Below are positions 25,076 to 36,271 of a stretch of DNA of 64,000 nucleotides, in pieces; the stretch's first letter is position 1; each line of letters starts with the position of its first letter. The DNA is taken from the NCBI GenBank assembly GCA_025093555.1, contig JAIWNF010000001.1, positions 1,674,001 to 1,738,000 on the forward strand, written 5' to 3'. The notes beneath the pieces were generated by a model. That model saw nothing but the letters and a program-made list of their open reading frames with translations, was not told the DNA's origin and made no database searches. The position numbers and the translations under genes are program-made. Source of the DNA: Circinella umbellata (taxonomy: Eukaryota > Mucoromycota > Mucoromycetes > Mucorales > Lichtheimiaceae).

Positions 25076-26611
25076 CTATATTATGATGGAATCTAGTTTG
25101 TCAGCTGGCTTTTTTTTCCCCTTTATTATACATGTGTCACTACAATTTTTCATTTCGATCGTTTTGCTCATTTTTGTATTACCTATTAATTTTTTTGGTG
25201 GGGTGGGGTCACCCTTTGTCACACAAAGAGCAGCATTGAGTGAACTACTATGATGAAAGTGTCACACGTACGGGAAATTCCTTGAGTCGAGCTATTAGAA
25301 GACGCCAAAGGTATGGTTTCAATTTTGATATTATGCTAAGAGTTACTTTTTTTTACTGTTTATGACATCTAATACTGCTATGATGAACGAAAATAATAAT
25401 AATACAAAACATGTTTAACACAAATGACGCGAATAAATATGTGCGTTATACAGTACATTGTTTTCTTTTAAAGCAAGTTATTAGTTTATACAGTAATTTA
25501 TTCAGTTGTAAACAAGTGTACTATAATACACTTATATATAGTCACAGCATCTTCAGGTACGTATAGTCTTGATAGATTATATAACTCAATGAATGTCATT
25601 TATTAATTGCAGATTTTCAACTTCGTGTAACAATTATTTTGTAATGCATCATCAAGTTAAATGCTAACTATTAAAGGTTCAACTCTTCATGAAGTTTATT
25701 CTTCTATTATTCATATCCTCCAATAATATCTATTACACTTCATCAATTACATTCCAACAAACGAAATTTTGAGGAGTTCCTTATTTTTTTTGTGTACGCT
25801 AGAATTTTAGTGACTGTATCGCTAGTATCTCTTATACGTACTGGTAATATTTTATTCTGAACAAAGGTTCTTTTACAAAATTATTAATAAGACGATTAGA
25901 ATACATTATGTTTGTTGACCATTTTTCAAAAACTGCTAATCTAACAATAGGAAAAATACAAAGTTTTTTTTATATGATTAAAACGTCCTATTCCTTATAC
26001 ATATTTATCATCTCACAGACTCCCCCACATGATCCACACCAAAAGTAGATAACCATTCACTAGTACGATGAAAACAAAAAGAAAACGGGGTTTTTTTTGA
26101 AACAATAGAATCCATTTATTGATTGTCAGATAATTTCTATAAATATTTAGAGCCTTGAATGGCTACCTAATGAAATTTCCTGAAGTTTTTTTTCCGTATC
26201 AATGCCGTACCTTTGTGAGTTTTGATTTTCTTTAACCATTCATACATGTAACTATGGCTTTTTTTTACAGATAGAACATGATCTGTTATATTATCTAGGT
26301 GTCATCAAGAACTTATTAAGAATTGGGCTAAAAATACGTAATGTTGTGTGTTCTCGACTACAAAACTTAATGCATATGAGATTGGAATATGTAGAATATA
26401 ATTTTATCCTTCTAGTGAGTAAGATTTTGTTACGTGACCTTACACATCTAAGTACAAAATGAAATGTCTATTGAAACAAGGTCTGTTAATCCATATAATA
26501 TACTGAGATTAGGTCATTATTTATAAAGGTATATATATATTCTTATGTAAGCAACAAATCTGAGAAATAATCTGTGAAAGGACCTACTTGCACCGGCATG
26601 GTTTTATTCAA
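25076..26611. other. Intergenic, no gene seen
   Basis: About 1.5 kb of AT-rich DNA between duplication B and the left end of the CACTA element. A small perfect hairpin (CTTTG-TCACA-CAAAG, about 25213-25227) is present. No coding stretch. Confidence 0.55.
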
Positions 26612-26641
26612 CACTTTGAGCATAAAAACTCCGAAAAAATT
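26612..26641 (+). repeat. CACTA terminal inverted repeat, left
   Basis: 30-bp tip starting CACTTTGAGC, identical to the complemented right tip. Confidence 0.95.
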
Positions 26642-26699
26642 ATTTTTCGTCTCTGGAAAATCTCCAACTCCGTAAAATCTCCAATTTTTTTTGAAAACA

Positions 26700-27176
26700 T
26701 TATTAATTTTGTAGTGCAACAACTCAACACTCCAAAAAATCTCCATTTCTCTCCGGAAAATCTCCAACCCTGTTCGACAAAAAAAAATCAAAATGAATTG
26801 TGGTCTAAAATGCATATAACTTGGATATAGGGTAGAAGAATGGTAACCAACGATTGAATAGTATTTACTAAGTCTCAAATTCATAAAATCTTCAAAAATC
26901 TATAAAATTCATGCTGCAAAAACTCAACTCTCCAAGATATCTCCATTTCTCTCCGGAAAATCTCCAACCCTGTTCGACAAAAAAAAAATCAAAATGAAGT
27001 ATGATTTAAAATACATATAACTTGCATATAATGTAGAAGAGTGGTAACCAATGATTGAATCGTATGTACTAAGTCTCAAATTCACAAAATCTCCAAAAAA
27101 AATATTAATTTTATAGTGCAACAATTCAACTCTCCAAAATATCTCCATTTCTCTCCGGAAAATCTCCAACCCCGTC
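26700..27176 (+). repeat. Subterminal repeats, left end of CACTA element
   Basis: Two and a half direct repeats with a period of about 200 bp. The sequence starting CTCCATTTCTCTCCGGAAAA occurs at 26741, 26941 and 27143, followed in the first two by a TGTTCGAC-A-run segment. The short motif AATCTCCA recurs many times and reappears at the right end (32570-32640). In plant CACTA elements such subterminal motifs bind the TNPA-type partner; that role is inferred here. Confidence 0.85.
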
Positions 27177-27523
27177 AATAAAAATTAAAATTGTTTCAAT
27201 TATGCTAAAATTGTTCATAACATGAATCCTGTAGTAATCGGTCGTATCAGTAGTTTGATTCCATGTTTTCAACACCTTTTTACATATAGCTTAGATAGAG
27301 AAAAGTGGAAGGATGATAAGTGATGATCAAATGGTCTTCTGTGACTGTTTATTTTGTGGTTATTATTTTTTTTCCACCTGGTATTTTTTTCTCATCCTTT
27401 CACCATCTGAAAGCTTGACGGAATAAATAGCAAGTGTTTTTCCAGCATGGCACCGAAAAAGAATAGCAATAATGATGACTGATCCTAACAACTATTAGAT
27501 CTTTTTGATAGTACGGTATTCGA

Positions 27524-30500
27524 ATGTCTTCACCAGGATTGGAAATTTTGACAGACTTGCCTAGCACAGAATTCCAGTGTAATAATTGTCTATACGTATT
27601 TGAAAAAAAAACAATCTCAGAAAAGGATCATAAAAATCACTGTAAAAACTATAAAAAAAGAAGAAATGTTGAATCTATTGCAGAAAATGCTCTCTACCTG
27701 AACGAGCAAATGAATGATGCACAGCAAAACAGGTAAATATTCTTTTATACTCAAGAAGAAAAATAGACATTAGTATTTGATGATTTACAACAATTAGCAG
27801 TCTAGATTATTATGACGATGATACTCAGTGGGAAGACATTGAAGACCAATCTATAATTATTGAAGAACGAGAAGAAGAAGAAGAAGAAAAAGAAGAAGAA
27901 GAAGAAGAAGAAGAAGAAGAAGAAGAAGAAGAGCAAGAACAAGAAGAACAAGAACAAGAAGACGAAGACGAAGTCGAAGAAGAATGGATAGACGAAGAGG
28001 ATGAAAATTTTACCTATTCAAATCAATCTATACAAAATTATACTGTCGCTAAAAAGTATAACTTCAATAAACAAAAGTATGCAGAGACCAGAGGTGAAAA
28101 ATTTAGCAAAAAGTTTCTTGCACTAGCAACAAAGCACGGTGTTTCTCAAGGCTTTTATGATGAAATGATTCAATTGTTCAATGGATATATAAAGGATAAG
28201 CTTATTGAACCCCTTCTTTCACACCATTTATCTAAAAAGGTCGGTTATAATCAAACTCATAAGATTATATACTTTTCTTATTGACTTTTTTACATTTTTA
28301 TTCACTGATACGTTTTTTTAATAGTTGATGGAAAATACCTATCCCATTAAGCCAAAGCTTTATGATTGTTGCAGAAAGGGCTGTATGATGTTTCAACGTG
28401 TATCAAAAAAGAAAAATGTGATTTTTGTAATGAACCACGGTATACCACAAAAAAACGACGATCAGATGGAGGAGTTCAGCAACAACAGCCATGTGCGCAA
28501 GTCAAACAACTACCGATAGCAGACCAATTGGCTTTATTATTATATCACAAAAGCTCCCGAGAAGAATTATTATATCGATCCAAATATCAATCAATATCAG
28601 GAAATTATTCAGATGTTTTTGACGGCTACACATACAAAAATCTAAAAAAAGACGGCCATTTTTCGAACCCAATGGATATAGCAATATCTTTGTATACCGA
28701 TGGATTTACACTTTTTAACAAACAGCAGCTTACGATTATACATGTCGTTGTATTGAATATAGACCCCATCAGACGATATGAAACGAACAGAATGTTTCAA
28801 ATTTGCATTGCACCTGGACCTTTAGCCCCACGTAGTCTATTTAGCTTTCTTCATCCAACTATACAATCATTAAAAAGACTACAGAAATCAGGTATTTGCG
28901 TCAAAGGTGATGACGGAAAAACTTACTATTCACGTGTCCATATGCTATTGGCAACTGGTGATATACCAGCATGTTCAAAAATGATGTGTGCGCGGGGTCA
29001 TACATTCAGGTAATCTAGTTATAGAGCATTAAGTCTGTATGTTGCATTTGCTGTATATTAATCACTCATTTTCAAATTCTTTACTACTAGGTATGGATGC
29101 CGATTTTGTGAAATTCTTGGTGGTGCAGCACCAAACACTAAAGGGGAGAAGAGAGGGATGTATTTTGTCCCAGATAAAAGAGTGCGACCACGTATGCGAC
29201 CACTTAAAGATTTTCAAGAAGGAAATGTTGATAAGGGGATATTACGTCCATCACCATTTCGTGATTTATATTCTTATAACGGTTCTGTGACTTATGGCCT
29301 TGATTCAATGCATTTGATTGGACTGGGAATAGCTAAGCAATTATGGAAATTGATATGTGGAAAGTAGGTTCAATGTTCATTACTATATTATTACTTGCTG
29401 CAAGTTATATATATAAAACTAATTGATGTATCCTATTATGTTAGGTACGGTGAAAAGGGGAATCCTTTTTTTCTACGAAACAGTATTAGAAAAACAATTG
29501 GTCAATCGTTGGCAAATTCAAGAAAAACAATTCCATCTACCTTTAGTAATTGTACTATTGATATATCACAGCAAGCTGGTTATCTTCGATCTATTGATTA
29601 TATACATCTTGTTTGTCTTATTGCCCCGACTTTGATTGCTGAAATGATTACCAACAAAGAAGCAAAAACTGCTATATTTGCCCTTGCAAGTGTATGCAAC
29701 ATAACTTTTAAAAAAACAATTACGGACGACGACTTAAAAAAACTCAAAAAAGATGTGGACGTGTGGCTCCAGTATCTGAAATCTCAAGTTGATAACAAAA
29801 GTATCAGCGGTACCGTCTTTACCATTTCTCAACATTACTTAACACATCTCGACCATATAATAATTGCGATGGGTCCATTAAGCTATTATAATGCCTTCTG
29901 TCAAGAAAGAGCAATTGGAGAAATAAAAAAAAAAGTAAAATCACGATCAGCAACAGGTGTCAGTGCTGGAAATATTATGGTTGCACTTGCAGCACAGCGA
30001 TATGTAGAACGAGTTGGACTTGGATTTGATTATAATACCAAAAAATTGCATAAACAAGAAGTGCTGACCGATTCGGTTGATGATAATGCGCGCGAAATAT
30101 GGGGACCATATTGGAATGATACAGTAGCCAATTATGACGAATACAATCTAAAACAAGCACTTACTGATTACTGGTCTGTACATGTACCAAACTTTGAATC
30201 ACTTAATCCTATAATTGAAATTGGAACAAGATTATGGATAAATGAACAAGAAATGGTAGGGAGTGCTTATCGAGAACGAAATGAAGACCGTCGCGATGAT
30301 TATTTTGCAAAACTGTTAATTGAAGTGGATACTGATAGAAGAAGACGAACTATGGTGCGCAAAGCAAAGGTTTTTTTTGGTGACGTGATTTTTTTTTTCA
30401 GGAATAGACAAGAAAACGAAACAAGACTCTTGGCGCTTGTAAAAGTATGGGAAACTACTGTACCAAAACCAAAAGGGTACCCTTATTTGCATCCAGGATC

Positions 30501-30663
30501 TTCTTCAAAATACTTTGTAACATCTGTCTATGATATTGAATGCTTTGCTGGAAAAGTCAGTGCTCCATCGGGACGATCATATATTATATGGCCTGGGATA
30601 ACGGAGTTGAATCCTGCAGATGTCCCTAAACTTACTCATCTTTATTGGTCATATTCTTCCTGA
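27524..30663 (+). CDS. Tnp2-like CACTA transposase with internal frame change
   Basis: Transposase of the element. Exons are 27524-27732, 27798-28239, 28325-29009, 29091-29363 and 29445-30663. The N-terminus has a zinc-finger-like FQCNNCLYVF...HCKNY, then an acidic stretch with a long Glu run (27869-27940), a cysteine motif (LYDCCRKGC, then KCDFCNEPRY), GHTFRYGCRFCEI, LDSMHLIGLGIAKQLWKL (Tnp2-like core) and a DUF4218-like part (FTISQHYLTHLDH, YYNAFCQERAIGEIKKK). The frame shifts by -1 within exon 3: the reading frame from 28325 would stop at 28519, while the rest is encoded in the -1 frame. The junction is the run at 28405-28411, A AAA AAG in the incoming frame. Either this is programmed frameshifting or a 1-base loss in an A-run; with the shift, all five exons join in phase (about 942 residues). 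Confidence 0.85.
28405..28411 (+). promoter_or_regulatory. Candidate -1 ribosomal frameshift heptamer
   Basis: A AAA AAG, in the incoming reading frame (TCA AAA AAG), is a canonical slippery sequence. Slipping -1 here moves translation into the frame that encodes KEKCDFCNEPRY and the rest of the transposase. No strong downstream structure was seen by eye. Confidence 0.4.
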
Positions 30664-31012
30664 TGAATATGTAACACGCTTTTTTCATAGTTTATCATGA
30701 TAGACTATTCTTTATTATTATTTTATTATTATTTTGTTTCTTATATATGTAAGTGGTATAACATTTTTTCATCACGTCTTATATGTAACACTAAGTACAT
30801 TTCTATTATTGTTTGTCTTTTTTAGTAATCCAATAAAATTGTTTGAAGTAGGATTATACACACGATGTTCACAAGACTTATTTATTTATTATTATTATTA
30901 ACTATCCACCCCAACTTTGCGGTAAAACACGCGTAATTTGAAAAAGAAAAATTCAACCAAACTGGCATAGGCGCCCCTTTTTCCAATCAATTTTTTTTCT
31001 ATCATTTTTAAT

Positions 31013-32419
31013 ATGCCACCCAAAACAAAAACACGAACAAACAAAAACGGACCACAAGCAAACCAAGATTTTTATCATATACAAGCTGCTATTCAAAAAT
31101 TAACCACAAATATAGTATTACTGAACGATAAGGTTGATCATTTAACCAACTGTATCCAGGATTTGCAAGACGACGTGAGAAAAAGCAGTGAAGAGAATCA
31201 ACGTCTCAAAAAAGTCATTAATAATCAAACCCCAGTCGAACAAAGCAAAAATACAATAACACTTATATCAGACCATTGTATCGACCAACCAACATATGAA
31301 AGGAAGAATAAAGGAACGGGAAAGATAGACGTTATCAAGCAGCAATACTCAATTAATTTATTTATATGGCTAATTCAAGAATATCGTACAAGAAATAATC
31401 TCTTACCTATACCGGATGGAAGAGCTCGCTCGCAAGCACGACATGGCATGACTCTGTACAAACCGATACTTCATCGATTTAAATTAAAAAAGAATATCAC
31501 AAGTGATATAGGATGGAGCGACAGACGCGTAAAACCGTACCACCGATGTTTAAAGGATCAAGTTGAAAAGGCAGTAAACCAGTATATACCGATCGGGGCA
31601 TGCACTGCGTTCTGGGGTGCCAGAATAATGCTGCAAAAGAACTGGAATCTTATACAAGTAGATGCAGAATTGACCGAAAAGACAGCAAAAGATGGAAAGA
31701 ACAACAGTTATAACAATGGTACACATAACATATATAATAATAATAAGTAATAAGTAATACCAGTATTAATTAAGTACCCTTTCTGATTAACTTTTTTCAT
31801 GTTGCTTAATACATTTTGGTTTTTAGATAATGGACATAATCGTGAAAACAGTACCACATCCAGCAGTGGTCATGATGTTTCGGAAGATGATGGCGAATAT
31901 TATGAACATGATGAAAGTGATGAAGATGACCACAACGACTACGATAATAATAATAATAGTAATAATAATTACGATTATAATAATGACAATGATAACGACG
32001 AAGATGACGATGAGGATGATAGCAACTACGACGATGGTGACAATGACAATGACGATAATAATGATGACGATGATAATAATAATCACAACGATGACGATGA
32101 CAACGATGACAACGATGACGATGACGATGATGACGATGATGAAGGTGAAGATGGTGCAGATGACTGCATTTTATTAAGCCCCAAAAGAAAAGGAAACACA
32201 GGACCATCCCCAAAAAATAAAAGAAAAATCAACGACACAATTAGTACTCGTATCATGAGTAAGATTACTAGTATTAATGAAAAACGACGTCGAGATTATG
32301 ATGACATCAACATTAATAATAATATAACAAACGATTCAAGGAACAAAAGAGTACGAGGAAAAAAACAAAAAAGCTCAACTACTAAAAAGATGACAACATC
32401 ATCAAATGTAAATAATTAG
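31013..32419 (+). CDS. Second CACTA-element protein, possible DNA-binding partner
   Basis: Two exons, 31013-31718 and 31827-32419 (GTACAC donor, TTTTTAG acceptor), give 432 residues in phase. The N-terminus is basic (PPKTKTRTNKNG), then a predicted coiled coil (IQKLTTNIVLLNDKVDHLTN, about residues 28-75), then a globular basic segment of about 110 residues with ARSQARHGMTLYKPILHRF and DIGWSDRRVKPYHR. After the intron comes a very long Asp/Asn/Glu run (about 31900-32160) and a Lys/Arg-rich tail (KRKGNTG, NKRVRGKKQKSS). I recognise no family. Its place behind the transposase inside the same terminal repeats suggests a TNPA-like partner that binds the subterminal motifs; that is inference. Alternatively a captured host gene. 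Confidence 0.65.
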
Positions 32420-32680
32420 GACAGCCTGTATTATTATAAATTATATTCTCATTTCTTTTATAAAAATAATAAACCACTAGTTCATGAAGTAATATACGTA
32501 TAATAAATTAAAATTTCAATGCTTACATTAAGCTGAATAATGAGCTTCTTATTCCATTATTTAACTTTGAATATCTCCATTTTCCTCTGAAAACCCTCCA
32601 TTTGCCATCTCCGAAAAATCTCCAAAGCATTAAGTTCTGAAAATTTTTTTCGGAGATGTAGATTTTCAGGAGAAAAATGG

Positions 32681-32710
32681 AATTTTTTCGGAGTTTTTAT
32701 GCTCAAAGTG
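32681..32710 (+). repeat. CACTA terminal inverted repeat, right
   Basis: 30-bp tip ending GCTCAAAGTG, perfect complement of the left tip, followed by CAA. Confidence 0.95.
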
Positions 32711-33089
32711 CAATGAAGAAGGATTTAAATTTTACCCCATCCACTGATACGTAGTTAATTACCACCGCTTATATTTCTATACCTCATATCAAATACAAAC
32801 ATCGCAGTTCTAATCAGTTACATATACATTATTTTCTACTTCTGTTTTTACATTATTTTGTTTTATTCGGTTTTAATAATTTAATGATACCTTTTTTATT
32901 ATTAAATCGTTTATGTGTAATATACGTATTTTATATGCATTTATTTCTTGGGGATGAAATCGTTACAGTACAACTTCTATAAAATGCATATCGTTGGTGA
33001 ATTATAATAGCTTATTGTATAAGAACCTAGCGAGTATACAAATATGATGAAGGTAAAAAAAAAAGTCTATTGTCAACTTAGCAGACAGC

Positions 33090-34400
33090 AAAAAAAAAAA
33101 GGGGTCCAGCGTTAGCTGGCACGATAAACACCTTATCAGCCCCGTCGTTCTCCCATATTGATAATATGCTTTAAAAGATCTGCCGAGTGTAATAAAATAC
33201 ATCCAGTACTACCCCTCCCACTGGCAACACCATCCACAAATACACATTACACCGCTTCATCAGAAAAACAAGTTGATTCATAATAACATTTTATTTATCA
33301 TAATAAAAATTAATAAGCCTCCTCTTAGTTCCCAAGAAATAATAATATAACTTAATTAACGAGAATAACCACGAGAAGGTGAACCACGAGAAGGTGGAAG
33401 GGTAGCTATTCCCAAAAAATGTGTTTTTGGTTTCTCCACAATCCAACACTTTAGTGAAAGTACTCCCAGCGTTCTGAAACAATACGCACCCTAAGACCTC
33501 TTTGTGCAAGGGAAAGACTGTACTATACCATTAGAAAAACCAAAATAGGTAAATGCGCAGTAAAGTCCAGAACACGAGCCACTAGACATACTCTCGCCGC
33601 GTCGTCATGAAGATCGCCAACCGGTTCAAACCGTTTTCATAGAGATTTAAAACATAAGCAATAAAAAATATTGATTATTAAAATATTATTATTACTCTAC
33701 TTGACATTCATTCAACATACACTTCTTCTCTCTCCCCATTAACAGCTTAAAAAAAACTTGCCTTTTTGCTAATAAACTAAAGTTGGCGCCACTTGACAGA
33801 AAAAAAACTCCCAAAAATGAGGTAAAGTTATGAAACAAAAGACAAGAAACCACTTCTGCCTCGTAACCATGGCAATCAGTTAGGGTTACATTGAGTGATG
33901 CAAGGCGAAGATCCAAAGGAGCTAGATCTTACAATACAGTGGTTTACCCAGTTACATAAGCTGCAGAATTAAGTACATAATACGCTGAAAAAGTTATGTC
34001 TTTTTTAGTTTGTGTGCTTGCCCGATTTCGAAAGGCGCGGCCAGCATCGAGCACATCCAAAAGTCCTAGGGGTGGACGTCCCAAGCTCCGGCAAGAGTAA
34101 TGTTACTGTATCAGAAATGTTGTCTCTCTGTTCTGACACGGGTTAACTCCATTGGTCCAGGAATGTTGAATTCTGAAGCGCTCTGATAAAGTCAGAAAAA
34201 AACTCTATTCCCTTCGCATTCAGGAACTTCACCAACGCACCTGGGGTACATCGTTTTCAAGGACAATAGCCAGTTTAGCATGCACAAACAAGAAAAGAAA
34301 ATAAAACAGTAACAACACAAGTGGCCATGAAGCCCTAAGTTCCGTCAAATTCCTTTGGCCACCTAAAGCCTGGAGGGAGGTGTTAAAGAACGAAAGAAAA
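33090..34400 (-). pseudogene. Decayed coding relic, unidentified
   Basis: This stretch is visibly richer in G+C than its flanks and shows several short protein-like runs on the minus strand in different frames: FVDGVASGRGSTGCILLHSA (about 33150-33245, faintly like the first strand of an RNase H fold), EPVGDLHDDAARVCLVARVL (about 33540-33610), LDLRLASLNVTLTDCHGYE (about 33860-33915) and LGLLDVLDAGRAFRNRA (about 34020-34070). Stops and frame changes separate them. I read it as a mutated retroelement or gene remnant; the family is not established. A tandem 15-mer (ACCACGAGAAGGTG unit) sits at 33367-33396 and a perfect hairpin CCAGC-GTTA-GCTGG near 33107-33120. Confidence 0.35.
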
Positions 34401-36271
34401 AAAAGCGCAGCAAATTTGTTTCACAGCAGTATGCATAAAATACATTTTACTTATTTTGCTTCAAGACTGTCTCCCTAGAATAACTGTCAGTTGTTCTAAT
34501 ATCATAGTCATCCATTTTAAAATTCTCTAGTGACTAATTTATTTATCAAATGAAAGGCTAGATTGACTTCTCTAAGTTATATTTTTGTTTTTACCCATAG
34601 ATTTACTTTTCAATACAAGCCCGCCAAGGTTTTTTTCGCCACTGTATGATCAAGACCCATATTGTTAAGTTGCTGAGCAATTCAACATTACGAAGGCCAA
34701 ACATTCTAGCACAGATGATCAGAGGATAAATATAAAAAAAACGTATACCTTTTACTGTCATATATAGACTTACTCTGTTGTATATAAAAGGGTTTGGTAG
34801 ATTATGTAAAAGATACTGTTGCTGTATGTATACCGATATTAGTTTTAGCTGTTTCAAAAAAAAACCTTTCTTCTGTTCGTGTTTTATATTGCTCTGTGGA
34901 ATAGTACTGTATGAGCTAAATGAATGAAGCATTTTTCGAAGTGTATAAGCTAGTAGATTCAGTCATTTTGGAATTCAAAAAATAATGGAGAAGTGATCAT
35001 CAAGTACCATAACAAAGATTCTGAAAGCCTCTTGCTACGTACTGATGTCCATTAAAAACAATATTATAAGACAACACCATTAAAAGCAAAACTTGCTTTT
35101 TAAGGGCAGTTTCATTATTTGATTAATTTATCAGTTGAACGTAGTTTAACAAAAGTATTCAAAGTGTAGCTATTTTAAATAGCAATAAATTACAAAATGT
35201 ACGTATACCGTATACGATCCGCTGTATGCATTGATGGAATTACAGTTTAATTGTGGTATGAGTACTTAGTCCACGCCACATATTCAATAGATTCAACTTA
35301 TCAAGTTACGTACAGTATATTGTAGTCATTGTTGATCTATAACAGGTTGACTAACCTTTGAGTTATATTATCTTATACTTAATTTTATTTGATGCGTTTA
35401 AAGTGCATGCTACGTATCTCATGATTCATATAACTAGCTAAATTACGTAGCACTAGATATTTTCTAATTTATGTACAAGGTCTTTTTAATCTTAGCTAGC
35501 GCCCACTCAAAAGTTTATTACGCTGAAAAACCACCCATCAATCAATAAAAAGGTAGATTGATTTGTTGTATGGCTTCTTACCTTTATGATATTATTTACA
35601 ACAGGTTTTGAATTTCACGCGATCTTTGAGCTTTAGTGTTTAATACATTTGCTTACATTTATTCTTTATTGGTGTACATTGGTGTTGTTTTGTATACATT
35701 TTTCGATATAGCAAAATTACTTTTTTTCCATTATGTAATGCCTATCACAAAAGATTTTTTTGATTGTTTCCGCACATAAATTAAACCCATTAAACGTATG
35801 TAAAAAATAATTCCTTGCATAAATACAGAAAATTGATTTATATAGGTCTATCGTTAAAATTGATGTACTACATAGAATCGAATGATGAAAATTCATTTTC
35901 TAAGCAGAAAAGTTTCAATGTCATAACAATATAAGCACTTAAGCAGAGTGAATTGCGAAACATATTGTATTCTCAACATTCTCATTTCTTTGATGGACAT
36001 TATCCCCTCTCCGGCGACGCGTAAAGGATTTATTTCAGTAAACAAATATGTAGATGCTGAACGTCGTCATGAACCAGATAATTATTATGATCGACTCCTT
36101 GCATATCTCTGATGACTGAGTTTGACATCATTTGCTTGAATCCCATAAAAAAGATATACAAATATAACATCACCTTGTTGTGATTAAGTATGAAAGATGA
36201 TATTAATAAAAAAAAAACATTATTATTTGTAAACTACTCTATTAAAAGCTAATAAAAAAAGAGACGTTTTT
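34401..36271. other. AT-rich intergenic, no gene seen
   Basis: About 1.9 kb between the relic and the 3' end of the GH5 gene. Frequent ACGTA strings and A/T runs; the longest open stretch (34603-34932, minus) has no family resemblance and random-looking composition. Confidence 0.55.

Larger units (their letters stand above)
26612..32710 (+). mobile_element. Complete CACTA-type (EnSpm-like) DNA transposon, 6099 bp
   Basis: The left end starts CACTTTGAGCATAAAAAC and the right end is its exact reverse complement; 30 bp are identical at both tips (26612-26641 and 32681-32710). Three-base direct repeats CAA flank both sides (26609-26611 and 32711-32713). A CACT-type tip with 3-bp target duplication is typical of the CACTA/EnSpm superfamily. 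Subterminal repeats rich in AATCTCCA lie inside both ends. The interior carries a Tnp2-like transposase and a second, acidic coiled-coil protein, both on the plus strand. Perfect ends suggest recent insertion; the transposase needs one frame change to be complete. Confidence 0.92.

Noticed and set aside
27841..27940. GAA repeat taken at first as a free microsatellite
   Set aside because: It lies in frame inside the transposase as a Glu run.
30370..30402. Possible intron within the last transposase exon (GTTTTTTTTGG...TTTCAG)
   Set aside because: The frame is open through it and the encoded VFFGDVIFFF fits the domain, so it is kept as coding.
31806..32213. Long His/Arg-rich and Ile/Val-rich open frames antisense to the second CACTA gene
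   Set aside because: They are shadows of the Asp/Asn codon repeat (GAT/GAC/AAT) in other frames.
33600..33640. GGTTCAAACC as a tRNA B-box
   Set aside because: No A-box or cloverleaf arms could be placed around it; no tRNA gene is supported in the window.
34320..34400. String CCGTCAAATTCCTTT resembling the universal SSU rRNA primer region
   Set aside because: Only about 15 bases resemble rRNA; flanking bases do not follow the 18S sequence, so an rRNA gene or fragment is not supported.
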